DNA from: SMBSF63 sp034003545
GTDB taxonomy: Bacteria > Chloroflexota > Anaerolineae > Anaerolineales > Anaerolineaceae
Assembly (NCBI GenBank): GCA_964447155.1
Contig: CAYURM010000001.1
Span: forward strand, 1-64,000
Direction: 5' to 3'
Length of the DNA: 64,000 nt
The notes under the pieces are model-generated. The model did no database searches and was not told the DNA's origin. It saw nothing but the letters and a program-made list of their open reading frames with translations. Positions within the stretch are counted from its first letter, which is position 1. Each line of letters opens with the position of its first letter. The position numbers and the translations under genes are program-made. Shown one piece after another: positions 16,926-26,238 of the stretch.

Positions 16926-18248
16926 ATGAAAAATATTCCCTCCATTGGTGTACAAATTGCTGATATTCTCCTTCCCAAAAAGACGATTGACCCCGGAAAA
17001 TGGGCGGTCATCGCCTGCGACCAGTTCACCTCCGAACCGGAATACTGGCACGCCGTCGAAAAGCATGTCGGCGATTCCCCCTCCACCCTCAACCTCATCC
17101 TCCCGGAGGTCTATCTTGAAAAAGCGGACACCCGCGATCGTGCCCGGATCACCCAGCGGACCATGCAGGAATATCTGGATGGGGGGTTACTTGAATCCCG
17201 CGAAGGCTTCATCCTGGTGCGCCGCACCGTCGAAGGCAAAACCCGCCACGGCCTGATGCTCGCCCTCGATCTGGAACGCTATGACTTCAACAAAGGCTCG
17301 CACAGCCTGATCCGCGCCACCGAAGGCACCATCGTTGACCGTCTGCCCCCGCGCATCAAGATCCGTGAAGGCGCTGCCCTCGAACTGCCCCATATCCTCG
17401 TCCTGATTGACGATCCACAGCGCACCGTCATCGAACCCCTCGCCGCCAACACCGGCCAGCTCGAGAAACTTTATGACTTTGATCTCATGCTGGGCAGCGG
17501 CCATCTCGAAGGGTACGCTATCAACGACAGCGATACCGAACAGGACATCATTTCTGCCCTTGAAGAACTGGCTGATCCCGCCGCTTTCCGCCAGAAATAC
17601 GATGTCGGCGAAGACCAGGATGTTCTCCTCTTCGCCATGGGCGATGGCAACCACTCCCTGGCGACCGCCAAGGCCATCTGGGAAAAGATTAAGGCCGAGG
17701 TCGGCATGGATCACCCCGCCCGCTACGCCCTGGTCGAGATCGAAAACGTCCATGACGAAGGGCTCGAATTTGAACCCATCCACCGCGTCATCTTTCACCT
17801 TAAATCTGACCTGATTGCCGACCTGAAAACCGCTTTTGGCGGCAGCCTGCGGTTGGTGGATTGTGACAGCAAACAACAAATGATCGCCCTCGTCGATAAC
17901 CAGACCGATGCTGGTGAACAGGCCATCGGCCTGATTACCCCCGCCGGATTCCAGGTGGCCTACATTCGTAACCCCGCCTTCAACCTGCCCGTCGGCACCA
18001 TTCAGGACTTCCTGGACGTCTGGCTGAAAGCCGGCAAAGGTGAAAATATCGACTACGTCCACGGCGAAGATGTTGTCACCCGTCTCGGCAGTCAACCCGG
18101 CAACGCCGGTATCTACCTGCCCGGGATGGACAAAAGCGACCTCTTCAAAACCGTGATCCTCGACGGCGCCCTGCCCCGCAAAACCTTCTCCATGGGCGAA
18201 GCCCGTGAAAAACGCTTCTACATGGAATGCCGCAAGATCGTTCAATAA
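16926..18248 (+). CDS. DUF1015 family protein
   Basis: A 440-residue cytoplasmic protein of the DUF1015 family. Characteristic stretches are WAVIACDQFTSEPEYW near the N terminus and FAMGDGNHSLATAKA in the middle. The family's activity is not established; members are often found beside amino-acid or phosphoserine-related genes in other genomes, but no such neighbour exists here. AAGGA lies nine bases before the ATG. The gene stands alone between ffh, which is divergent, and an M23 lipoprotein. Confidence 0.85.
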   Translation: MKNIPSIGVQIADILLPKKTIDPGKWAVIACDQFTSEPEYWHAVEKHVGDSPSTLNLILPEVYLEKADTRDRARITQRTMQEYLDGGLLESREGFILVRRTVEGKTRHGLMLALDLERYDFNKGSHSLIRATEGTIVDRLPPRIKIREGAALELPHILVLIDDPQRTVIEPLAANTGQLEKLYDFDLMLGSGHLEGYAINDSDTEQDIISALEELADPAAFRQKYDVGEDQDVLLFAMGDGNHSLATAKAIWEKIKAEVGMDHPARYALVEIENVHDEGLEFEPIHRVIFHLKSDLIADLKTAFGGSLRLVDCDSKQQMIALVDNQTDAGEQAIGLITPAGFQVAYIRNPAFNLPVGTIQDFLDVWLKAGKGENIDYVHGEDVVTRLGSQPGNAGIYLPGMDKSDLFKTVILDGALPRKTFSMGEAREKRFYMECRKIVQ

Positions 18249-18258
18249 AACCAAACAA

Positions 18259-18282
18259 TTGTAGTAACGACTTTAGTCGTTA
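18259..18282. repeat. Dispersed hairpin repeat (AACGAC-GTCGTT type), copy 1
   Basis: TTGTAG followed by TAACGAC, TTTA and GTCGTTA. A second copy at 25863-25886 differs at two positions. The stem is 7 bp. Confidence 0.65.
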
Positions 18283-18301
18283 TCTCTATGCCAAAACCCA
18301 G

Positions 18302-18350
18302 CCCCTTTCCTGCACCATTCCCTCAGAAAAGGGGATTTTCTTTCTGTTTT
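18302..18350 (+). terminator. Possible terminator after the DUF1015 gene
   Basis: CCCCTTT (18302-18308) can pair with AAAGGGG about 20 bases later, followed by a T-rich tract. The long loop makes it less certain. Confidence 0.4.
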
Positions 18351-18415
18351 TCGGCTCGCTGTCATATCCTCCACTTTGCCCATCAATCCGCATTCAAATT
18401 CACCTGATACTGATC

Positions 18416-18447
18416 ACAAATTGCCTGATTGCCTGATTCCTTCCTCC
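18416..18447. repeat. 8-bp-period element upstream of the M23 lipoprotein gene
   Basis: ACAAATTG, CCTGATTG, CCTGATTC and CTTCCTCC follow one another. A TATAAT box (18458-18463) begins ten bases after the array. Confidence 0.55.
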
Positions 18448-18490
18448 CGATAAAAGGTATAATTCCTGTATCAAACTACAGGAGACCCTC

Positions 18491-19348
18491 TTGAAACCTG
18501 CCCGCCGGCTGATCCTCACCCTCTGCTTCGCCCTGGCCGCCTGCACCCCGCAGGCCGCTGCCCCCGCGCCGGCACCCACCCAGCCAGCCGCCACCCTGCC
18601 TCCTTCCACAGCCACCGCGCAGCCCACACCCACCCCGCAGCCCCCACCCACCGAAACCCCGACGCCAACCCCCGTTCCCCATCTCACCGAAATATGCTCC
18701 CCGCTTGAAGGGTTTGAGCTGGCTGATCTGCCAGCCCTCCTGGTCAATCCCTATGATCCGCCTCTTCCCGGTATGGACGATGGCCACCATGGCGCCGATT
18801 TCGCTTTTTGGACCAGTCCCGCCCTGGGACTGTATCAAATGAAGGGCCTGCCCATCCATGCAGTTCTCGAAGGCACGGTGGTCACCATTAACCGTGACAT
18901 TGATCCCTATGGTTATACGGTCATCATCGAGACGCCCCTGGAGAAGATTCCCCCCGAATGGCAGGATGCCTGGCAGCTTTCACCCCCGGCCCCTCTGCAG
19001 GCCCCGCCTTCAGCACTGACCTGCCCGCAGGGAGATGTCCCGGCCGCCTGGGAAACCAGTTCGCTTTCCATTTATTCTCTCTACGCGCACATGGATCAGC
19101 CTCCCGCCGTCCAGCCCGGCCAGACCATTGAATGCGGTCAGACGATTGGCGTGGTAGGTACCACCGGCTTGTCCGTCAATGACCACCTTCACTTTGAAGT
19201 CCGCCTTGGCCCGGCTGGCACGCAATTTGCCAGCCTCGGTCATTACGACACCGCCACCAGCGAAGCAGAACGGCACAATTACTGCACCTGGCGGATCAGC
19301 GGGTGGTTTCAACTGGTTGACCCCACCCTGATCTTAACGACACAATAA
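18491..19348 (+). CDS. M23-family peptidase-like lipoprotein
   Basis: A 285-residue secreted lipoprotein. The signal ends in the lipobox LAAC (Cys18), followed by a Pro/Thr/Ala linker to about residue 65. The peptidase domain shows HHGADF (H100 and D104 area), SLYAHMD and HLHFEV, the zinc-binding and catalytic pattern of LytM/M23 endopeptidases that cut peptidoglycan cross-links. The start is TTG with AGGAG seven bases upstream; no ATG is available before the signal peptide. TATAAT at 18458-18463 is a likely -10 box. Confidence 0.85.
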   Translation: MKPARRLILTLCFALAACTPQAAAPAPAPTQPAATLPPSTATAQPTPTPQPPPTETPTPTPVPHLTEICSPLEGFELADLPALLVNPYDPPLPGMDDGHHGADFAFWTSPALGLYQMKGLPIHAVLEGTVVTINRDIDPYGYTVIIETPLEKIPPEWQDAWQLSPPAPLQAPPSALTCPQGDVPAAWETSSLSIYSLYAHMDQPPAVQPGQTIECGQTIGVVGTTGLSVNDHLHFEVRLGPAGTQFASLGHYDTATSEAERHNYCTWRISGWFQLVDPTLILTTQ

Positions 19349-19503
19349 CCTCCCCCGGGGTGCCCCGAAGCACCAGTGCTTTGTCCCCCTTGTCAAAGAA
19401 CGACAGGCGGATTGGGACGGTCGCTCACGTTTCACAGACAAAATCTACAACATTGTAGTACCCCCACTCCTCTGCGGCTTTACCTGAAACAAAAGGGTTA
19501 CCT

Positions 19504-19509
19504 GTATAA
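19504..19509 (+). promoter_or_regulatory. Putative -10 box close to a start codon
   Basis: TATAAT ends nine bases before the ATG at 19519, which would give almost no leader. Confidence 0.45.
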
Positions 19510-19518
19510 TAAGGACTG

Positions 19519-21447
19519 ATGAACACAGATATTGACTCCCTCCCCCCGCCTAAAGACCGGCGTAATATCATCATTGCCATCCTCATCGGACTTGTAATCC
19601 TTGTGTCCGCGCTGGCCGCTTTGATTTTCTTCAACAACCCTCCGCCTGCGTCCCAAACTGCCACCCAGGCCACCGCCAGCGTCACGGCCATTGACCTGTC
19701 TACTGCTGTGCCCCTTGTTGAACCGCATATCGAGCTGGGATATCCCCCCTTGCCCACCCTGCCAGCCGGCAGCTCCCTGCAAGACTCCCTCAGCCACAGC
19801 GGTCTGCTCGTCCTCTCCATGGCCGACGGCTATCACAATCATCTGTTCGCCTACCATCCCCAATTTCTGCCCCTCACCCGCCTCACTGCCGCCCCCTATG
19901 ATGACATCACCCCCGCCGTCAGCCCGGATGGCAGCCGCATCGCCTTTGCCTCCCGCCGCAATGGTTTCTGGGACCTCTACCTGCTGGAACTGCCCGATGG
20001 CGAACTGACCCGGTTGACCGACACCCCCGCCTATGACGGCGCACCTTCCTGGTCGCCGGACGGGAAATGGCTGGCCTATGAAACCTATGCGAATGGCAAC
20101 CTCGATATCATGCTCCTCGCCGTGGACCGCCCCGCCAATGCCCCCATCCGCATCACCGACCACCCCGCCGCCGACTATGCCCCCGCCTGGTCGCCCGCCG
20201 GCAGAAGCCTGGCTTTCATCTCCCAGCGCAGCGGAGAACCGGATGTCTGGCTGGTTGACCTGGACAAGAACGCCGATCAGTTCACCGACCTTAGCGCTAC
20301 CCCGGCCGCCCAGGAAGACCATCCCAAATGGTCGCCCGATGGCCGTTATCTGGTGTGGGGGGCTGCCGCCGAAGGCGGACACAACCTTTATCTATGGGAT
20401 TCGCAGACCCCGGACAGCGCCCCCGTTCAGCTGGGCGCAGGGTACCTGCCTGTCTGGAGTCCCCAGGGCGACACCCTTGCCGCCGGCATGATCGGTGCCA
20501 ACGAAACCACCCTCGGCGGCTATAACCTGCGCCAGCGGGCCCTCGCCTTTCCCGCCGAGCGCCTGCCTGGCCGCCTGTTTGGCCTCGACTGGGCCTCCGG
20601 TGACTTCGCTGCCAATTTGCTCGCCATGCCGCTCCCCGAAGACGCTGCCCATCCCATCCCCCTGCTGTGGAGCCCCGCCCTGAGTGCTGACCCGCTCCCG
20701 CCGGACGGCCGCTACGGCATCGTCAAACTACAGGACGTTACCGTCCCCCATCCCTACCTCGTCGATCTCGCGGACGAATCCTTCGACGAATTACGAAAAT
20801 TCACCGCCCTCCAATCCGGCTGGGACTTCCTTTCCAGCCTGGAGAACGCCTATTTACCCCTGTCTGAACCTCCCACCCTCGCCGCCCAGCAAAACTGGCT
20901 CTTCACCGGGCGCGCCTTCGCGTTTAACCCCGTCCCCCTTAACGCCGGTTTCATCTCCCTGGTCCGCGAACCAATCAACGGGCAGACCTACTGGCGCGTC
21001 TACCTGAAAACCCGCTATCAGGACGGCTCGCAGGGCCTGCCTCTCACCAGTCCCGTTTGGGATATCAACGCCCGCTACAATGAAAACCCCGTTTCCTACG
21101 AACAGGGCGGCCTGCCGCAAACGGCTCCTGCCGGTTACTGGGTCGACTTCACCGACCTCGCCGCCCGCTACAACTGGGACCGCCTGCCCGCCCAGCTCAA
21201 CTGGCGCACCTTCATCAATGCCGCCCGTTTCAACCAGTTCGTCCTCACCGGCGGCCTCACCTGGCACCAGGCAATGGCGGAAATCTTCCCGCCAGAGGCC
21301 CTGATCACGCCCACATCCGTGCCCTCTCTCACCCCGCTGCCCTCCTCCACGCCCAAAGACACCAACTGGCACTTCTATACCGTCACCCCCACTTTCCAGC
21401 CTACACCTACGCCCATCCCCCGTCCTACCTGGACGCCGCTGCCATGA
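19519..21447 (+). CDS. Membrane-anchored PD40/TolB-like beta-propeller protein
   Basis: A 642-residue protein with a single N-terminal membrane helix (about residues 18-38, IIIAILIGLVILVSALAALIF) and a large external part. Residues about 115-340 hold WSPDG-type blades (PSWSPDGKWLAYE, PAWSPAGRSLAFIS, PKWSPDGRYLVWG, PVWSPQGDTLA) as in TolB-like propellers. The C-terminal 300 residues have no recognised domain and end in a Thr/Pro-rich tail. Its stop overlaps the start of an M23 lipoprotein by four bases, which suggests a joint role at the wall. No enzymatic motif is visible. Confidence 0.8.
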   Translation: MNTDIDSLPPPKDRRNIIIAILIGLVILVSALAALIFFNNPPPASQTATQATASVTAIDLSTAVPLVEPHIELGYPPLPTLPAGSSLQDSLSHSGLLVLSMADGYHNHLFAYHPQFLPLTRLTAAPYDDITPAVSPDGSRIAFASRRNGFWDLYLLELPDGELTRLTDTPAYDGAPSWSPDGKWLAYETYANGNLDIMLLAVDRPANAPIRITDHPAADYAPAWSPAGRSLAFISQRSGEPDVWLVDLDKNADQFTDLSATPAAQEDHPKWSPDGRYLVWGAAAEGGHNLYLWDSQTPDSAPVQLGAGYLPVWSPQGDTLAAGMIGANETTLGGYNLRQRALAFPAERLPGRLFGLDWASGDFAANLLAMPLPEDAAHPIPLLWSPALSADPLPPDGRYGIVKLQDVTVPHPYLVDLADESFDELRKFTALQSGWDFLSSLENAYLPLSEPPTLAAQQNWLFTGRAFAFNPVPLNAGFISLVREPINGQTYWRVYLKTRYQDGSQGLPLTSPVWDINARYNENPVSYEQGGLPQTAPAGYWVDFTDLAARYNWDRLPAQLNWRTFINAARFNQFVLTGGLTWHQAMAEIFPPEALITPTSVPSLTPLPSSTPKDTNWHFYTVTPTFQPTPTPIPRPTWTPLP

Positions 21448-22595
21448 TTTTCCGAAAAACCACCCTCTCTTTTTGGCTTGTCTTGATCATCCTGTCCGCC
21501 TGTACCCCGGCCCCTGACGCGCAGCCAGAAGCCGCACAGCCCGGGCCTCCGCAAGAGACCCGGATTGCGGTTATCGCGGCCACCCTGTCTGCCGAGGTCA
21601 GCACAGCCGCCCAGGCGACCCCGCCTGCGCCTGCTGATGTACTTCCCATCCCCCTCACCCTCGACAACCTGGCCGCCGAAGAAGCCCCCATCCGCTACAC
21701 CTTCCCCATCCCCGAACAGGAACCTGTTTCCCTGTGGCGCCCTCCCCTTTACGACACCCCCTGGGCGCTCACCCCCCATGACCATTTCTACTTCGCCCGC
21801 CCGGTTGCCGCCGATGAGGTCAACTGGCCGCTGGATAATTACCGCTACGGCGCGCAGTTCCCCGGCCTGCCAGATGTGATCCACACCGGTGCGGATTTTC
21901 CTGCCCCGCGCAACACGCCCATCCTCGCCGCCGGTCCGGGCGTCATCATGTGGGCTGGCTGGGACCTCTTCGACCGCCAGTTGGCCCCCTCCGAAGACCC
22001 CTACGGCATTGCCGTCGCCATCAAACACGATTTTGGCTATCAGGACCGCCGCCTGTACACTGTCTATGCGCATATGGACCGCGTGGATGTCGTCCCCGGA
22101 CAGCGCGTCGAAACCGGTGACCCATTGGGCATCATCGGCACCACCGGTTTCACCACCGGCCCCCACGTCCATTTCGAAGTGCGCATCGAAACCGGCGGGT
22201 TCTTTGCCAGCCGCAACCCCGAACTGTGGATGGCGCCCCCCCAGGGATGGGGCGTGCTTGCCGGCAGATTGATGAATACCAACGGTTCGCTGCTCAAAGG
22301 CCATTCCCTCTATGTGCGCAGCCTGCAAACCAACGAAAGGCGTACCATCCACAGCTACAGCAGCACCACAAAAGTAACCGGAGACGATTATTACCAGGAA
22401 AACCTGGCCCTTTCAGACCTCCCGGCCGGAGACTATGAACTCAGCATCGAATATGAGGAAGGCACCTGGTTCTCTACCCAGATCACCATCCAACCTGGCG
22501 CTGTCTCCTACTTCAGCTTCCGCGGAGACAAAGGCTTCAGCCTCAATCCGCCCGCATCTCCCGACGCAGAAGACCTGCTCAATCCAGCCCCCTGA
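21444..22595 (+). CDS. M23-family peptidase lipoprotein
   Basis: A 383-residue lipoprotein with lipobox ILSAC (Cys20). The M23 domain has HTGADFPAPRNTPILAAG, YTVYAHMDRVDV and HVHFEVRIETG, so the zinc ligands (H, D, HxH) are all present. A C-terminal domain of about 110 residues (residues 270-380) looks like a beta-sandwich. Likely a peptidoglycan endopeptidase on the outer face. It is translationally coupled (ATGA overlap) to the beta-propeller gene. Confidence 0.87.
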   Translation: MIFRKTTLSFWLVLIILSACTPAPDAQPEAAQPGPPQETRIAVIAATLSAEVSTAAQATPPAPADVLPIPLTLDNLAAEEAPIRYTFPIPEQEPVSLWRPPLYDTPWALTPHDHFYFARPVAADEVNWPLDNYRYGAQFPGLPDVIHTGADFPAPRNTPILAAGPGVIMWAGWDLFDRQLAPSEDPYGIAVAIKHDFGYQDRRLYTVYAHMDRVDVVPGQRVETGDPLGIIGTTGFTTGPHVHFEVRIETGGFFASRNPELWMAPPQGWGVLAGRLMNTNGSLLKGHSLYVRSLQTNERRTIHSYSSTTKVTGDDYYQENLALSDLPAGDYELSIEYEEGTWFSTQITIQPGAVSYFSFRGDKGFSLNPPASPDAEDLLNPAP

Positions 22596-22645
22596 TTTTT
22601 GATAAAATAAAATCAACTTTCCGCTCACAGGACAGGAATACACAC

Positions 22646-25600
22646 ATGCCCGCCAATTCACACCAATCAACAGCCCGACACATCCCCCGCAATCCTCCCG
22701 GGTGGGTCGCCATGATGGTGTTTTTGATCCTCGCCTTTTCTGCCGGCTGTCACCCCGGCCCCTCCCCGCCCCCTGCTGCCCCGGACGTTGAAATCAAAGG
22801 CCCCTTCAATGTACTCGTGTTAAACAGCTACCATATCGGCTACGCCTGGTCAGAAGACATCATCAACGGGATCAACTCGACTTTCAGCAAAGGCACCATC
22901 CATCCCGAAATCTTTGTCGAATACATGGACACCAAACGCTATGCCCCGGAAGACATTTTTCCCAGTCTGATCGCCATGTACACCAGCAAATACGAACACA
23001 CCCCCCTGGATTTGATCATCCTGGTGGACAACAACGCCCTCTCTTTCATGGCAACCTATCATGACCAGCTTTTTCCCGATGTCCCCGTCATTTTCCTTGG
23101 GGTGAATGGCTTCACCCCCGAAATGCTGGGCACCCTGACCGATGTGACCGGCATTTCCGAAAGCATCGACGAACGGAAAACCATCGATCTGATCCTCCAA
23201 TTGCTGCCTGAAACCCAACATTTGGTCACCATCACGGATAGTACCGTAACCGGCGAGATTCACCTCGCCCGTTTTCAGGAACTCTCGATCGAATATGCCG
23301 ACCAGCTGGACTTTATTTTTCTGGCCGGCCTGTCCGCAGATGAACTGGCAGCAGAGCTTGCGCAACTTCCTGAAAATTCGGTGATTTTCTTCCGCTCATT
23401 CTTTCGCAGCGTTGAAGGTGAATCGATCACCGTGGAAGAAGCCCTGCGCTTGATCACCCAAAACTCAGCCGCGCCCATCTTCACCACCTGGGATTTCACC
23501 CTGGGCGAAGGCGTGGTCGGCGGCGCACTGCTCACCGGTCAAAGCCAGGGAAGAGCTGCCGGCGAGCTGGCCCTGCAAATTTTGCAGGGCACACCCGCTG
23601 CCAGCATCCCCATCCTCCCCGGCAGCCCCACAGAAATCATCCTCGACTACAACGAACTGCAGCGCTATGACATCCCCGCCGCTGCCATACCGGCCAACAG
23701 CACCATCCTGAATCAACCCGTCAGCTTCTATCGCCAATACCTGAAAGTCATCCGCATCGGCGGCTTCTTCGTTCTTGCCCAAACCGTGATTATTTCCATC
23801 CTGATCACTGCCGTTCGCCGCCGCAAAAAGGCTGAAAACGAACTCTCTGCTGCTGAACAATGGCTGGATCGCATGCTCCAGACCGTGGTAGACGGGGTCA
23901 TCGTCATTAATCATGACGTTACAGTCTCCTATCTCAACCCCGCCGTACGCCGCCTGCTGGACATTCCCGACACTGTTCAGTCAGGGGATCCGCTATATGA
24001 CCACATTCACTGGATCCCCATCGACGATCACAATTATCCCGTCCCGTTCGATACGGTTCCCCTCCTCGCTGCCCTGAAAACAGGCAAGGAAACCGCCAAC
24101 AGCACCTACCGCTTTATCAACGCTGATGCGGAAATTAAATGGTTAACCATCAGTGCTGCCCCCATCCTGAACGATGATGCCGAACTTGTCGGCGCCATTG
24201 CCAGTCTCAGCGACACAACCGCCCGACAATTTGCCATGCAGGCCATGCAAAAAAGCGAAAAAAGATTCCGCACCCTGTTTGAACAGGTCGTGGATGCCAT
24301 CATCATCTGTGAACTGGATGGCCGCGTTGTGGATGCCAACCACCGTGCCTGCGACATGCTCGGCTATACCCGCAACGAACTCCTTAACCTCACCGCTTTT
24401 GATCTCTCGCCTCAACAGGAAGAAGAAGCCATCCTTGCCGCCTGGAGACGTTTAGGCAAAGGAGATATTTGTTTAACCGAAGGCAAATATCTCCGCAAGA
24501 ATGGAACCACCATCCCCGCAGAATCGTCCATTGGCCTGATTGAGCTGGATGACCAGGATCGCATCCTCGTCGTCTCCCGGGACAGTACCGAACGCCAGCA
24601 GGCGCGCCAGATTTTGCTGGAAGAACGCGCCCTGCTGGAACAACGTGTCGCAGAACGTACCGCCGAGCTGCAGCGCCTCAACGCTGAACTGCACAAGGCT
24701 GCCCGCGCCAAGGACGATTTCCTCGCCAACATGAGCCACGAACTGCGCACCCCGCTGAATGCCGTCCTCGGCATGTCCGAGATGCTGGGCGAAGAACTGC
24801 ATGGCCCGCTCAATCCAAGCCAGCACAAATACATCAAAATTATCGAAAACAGCGGCCGTCACTTGCTGGATCTGATCAATGACATCCTTGACCTTTCCAA
24901 GATCGAAGCCGGTCAAAAAAATCTCCATTACCAGCTGGTCCAGATTGACGACCTGTGCATCGCTACCCAATATTTTGTGGAACAAACCGCCCACGAAAAA
25001 GGGGTGGAGATCATTTACCAGAATAACAGCCATCAAACCGAGCTTGAGGCAGACCCGCGCAGCGCGAAACAAATTTTCGTCAACTTGCTGGCAAATGCCA
25101 TCAAATTCTCCCTGGAAAACGGAAAAATCACCTTCACCGTTGACGATGCGCCGGGACAAAACGCCCTGCGGTTTACCATCAGCGATCAGGGCATTGGCAT
25201 CAACCCCGAAATGATGCCCCGCTTGTTCAAACCTTTCTCCCAGATTGATTCGAGCCTCTCCCGCAATTATGAGGGCACCGGCCTGGGACTGGCCTTGGTT
25301 TCGCGCCTGGTTGCCATGCACGGCGGCAGCACCAGCCTGAACAGCACCGGTCACCCTGGCGAAGGCGCTGTCTTCATCGTCACCCTGCCGCTGGATCAAC
25401 AGCCGCAGCCCGCGCCCCTCGCAGACTGGGGCGCACGATACAACCCCGCCCATCCCCTCGCAAACACCGTTTTGCTCGGAGAGGAAGATCAAACCGTTAT
25501 CCAAACGATCACTTCTGCCCTGGTACCCCTCGGCTGTCAGGTGCATCTTGCCCGCACAGGCATCACCTTTCTACAACAGGCCCGCGCAAATCCCCCCCAA

Positions 25601-25822
25601 ATCCTCCTGCTCAATATGCAGCTCCCCGAAATGGATGGCTGGCAAATCCTGTCCATCCTTAAGGAAGAACAAACCCTGAAGAACATCCCCATCCTGTGCT
25701 TCACCTCCCTGATGGTGACCGGCGATCCCCAGCGCTATGCCGATGCCGGCGTCAGCAAATTCATGCTCAAACCCTTCAGCGTCCCGCCCCTCCTCGAATG
25801 GCTTGAATCTCAACGGCCATGA
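22646..25822 (+). CDS. Hybrid sensor histidine kinase with ABC-substrate-binding-like sensor
   Basis: A 1058-residue multidomain kinase. Residues 1-35 form a hydrophobic signal ending AFSAGC, which might be a lipobox. Residues about 50-340 resemble the ABC substrate-binding fold used as an external sensor (NVLVLNSYHIGYAWS, VPVIFLGVNGF). A membrane helix at about 371-390 is followed by two PAS domains (about 405-520 and 535-650), a coiled coil, HisKA with the phospho-His in NMSHELRTPLN (about residue 697), HATPase (GTGLGLALVSRL) and a C-terminal receiver. In the receiver the phosphorylated Asp is replaced by Asn990 (LLLNMQLPEMDGW), while the acidic pair, Thr and Lys (MLKPF) remain. GGACAGGAA precedes the start. 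No partner regulator is adjacent. Confidence 0.88.
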   Translation: MPANSHQSTARHIPRNPPGWVAMMVFLILAFSAGCHPGPSPPPAAPDVEIKGPFNVLVLNSYHIGYAWSEDIINGINSTFSKGTIHPEIFVEYMDTKRYAPEDIFPSLIAMYTSKYEHTPLDLIILVDNNALSFMATYHDQLFPDVPVIFLGVNGFTPEMLGTLTDVTGISESIDERKTIDLILQLLPETQHLVTITDSTVTGEIHLARFQELSIEYADQLDFIFLAGLSADELAAELAQLPENSVIFFRSFFRSVEGESITVEEALRLITQNSAAPIFTTWDFTLGEGVVGGALLTGQSQGRAAGELALQILQGTPAASIPILPGSPTEIILDYNELQRYDIPAAAIPANSTILNQPVSFYRQYLKVIRIGGFFVLAQTVIISILITAVRRRKKAENELSAAEQWLDRMLQTVVDGVIVINHDVTVSYLNPAVRRLLDIPDTVQSGDPLYDHIHWIPIDDHNYPVPFDTVPLLAALKTGKETANSTYRFINADAEIKWLTISAAPILNDDAELVGAIASLSDTTARQFAMQAMQKSEKRFRTLFEQVVDAIIICELDGRVVDANHRACDMLGYTRNELLNLTAFDLSPQQEEEAILAAWRRLGKGDICLTEGKYLRKNGTTIPAESSIGLIELDDQDRILVVSRDSTERQQARQILLEERALLEQRVAERTAELQRLNAELHKAARAKDDFLANMSHELRTPLNAVLGMSEMLGEELHGPLNPSQHKYIKIIENSGRHLLDLINDILDLSKIEAGQKNLHYQLVQIDDLCIATQYFVEQTAHEKGVEIIYQNNSHQTELEADPRSAKQIFVNLLANAIKFSLENGKITFTVDDAPGQNALRFTISDQGIGINPEMMPRLFKPFSQIDSSLSRNYEGTGLGLALVSRLVAMHGGSTSLNSTGHPGEGAVFIVTLPLDQQPQPAPLADWGARYNPAHPLANTVLLGEEDQTVIQTITSALVPLGCQVHLARTGITFLQQARANPPQILLLNMQLPEMDGWQILSILKEEQTLKNIPILCFTSLMVTGDPQRYADAGVSKFMLKPFSVPPLLEWLESQRP

Positions 25823-26238
25823 GCTGTAACAAGTATTCAAAACAACCTGAATTGCGGCGCTTTTGTAGGAACGACTTTGGTCGTTACCCCCCTCACCCAT
25901 ATTTTGACAAATGGATTGTCCTGCCGAGTGATCTTTTCTCACCCGCCACTCAGATTAAATGGACCCTGCCCAAGAAATCGAGCCAGTCGTCATTTGACTT
26001 TCCCGGGAAAGCGCTGCCCGAGGACACGGCGAAGCACCGCAAGCGAGCAATTTCTCCGCCGCCCTGGAGGTGCGGGCACGCCGGATCTCACCACTCCTTT
26101 CATTGTGCATTATAAATTTTACATTCTACATTGAATCTCTCTTCTGGTAAAATTATGGTATTATTGCGGCTGCATTCGCAAGACAAACTTCGTCTGGCGC
26201 CTTTGCCCGACGACAAAAACACGTATGGAGGTTTACAT
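25823..26238. other. Intergenic region with hairpin repeat and promoter
   Basis: No convincing gene is seen in these 416 bases. They contain the second AACGAC-type hairpin (25863-25886), a GC-rich stretch without coding character (25980-26090), and a possible promoter TTGAAT-17-TATGGT (26130-26158) upstream of the lipoprotein gene, whose GGAGG lies at 26227-26231. Confidence 0.5.
25863..25886. repeat. Dispersed hairpin repeat (AACGAC-GTCGTT type), copy 2
   Basis: TTGTAG then GAACGAC, TTTG, GTCGTTA. Same element as at 18259-18282, again just downstream of a rightward gene. Confidence 0.65.
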
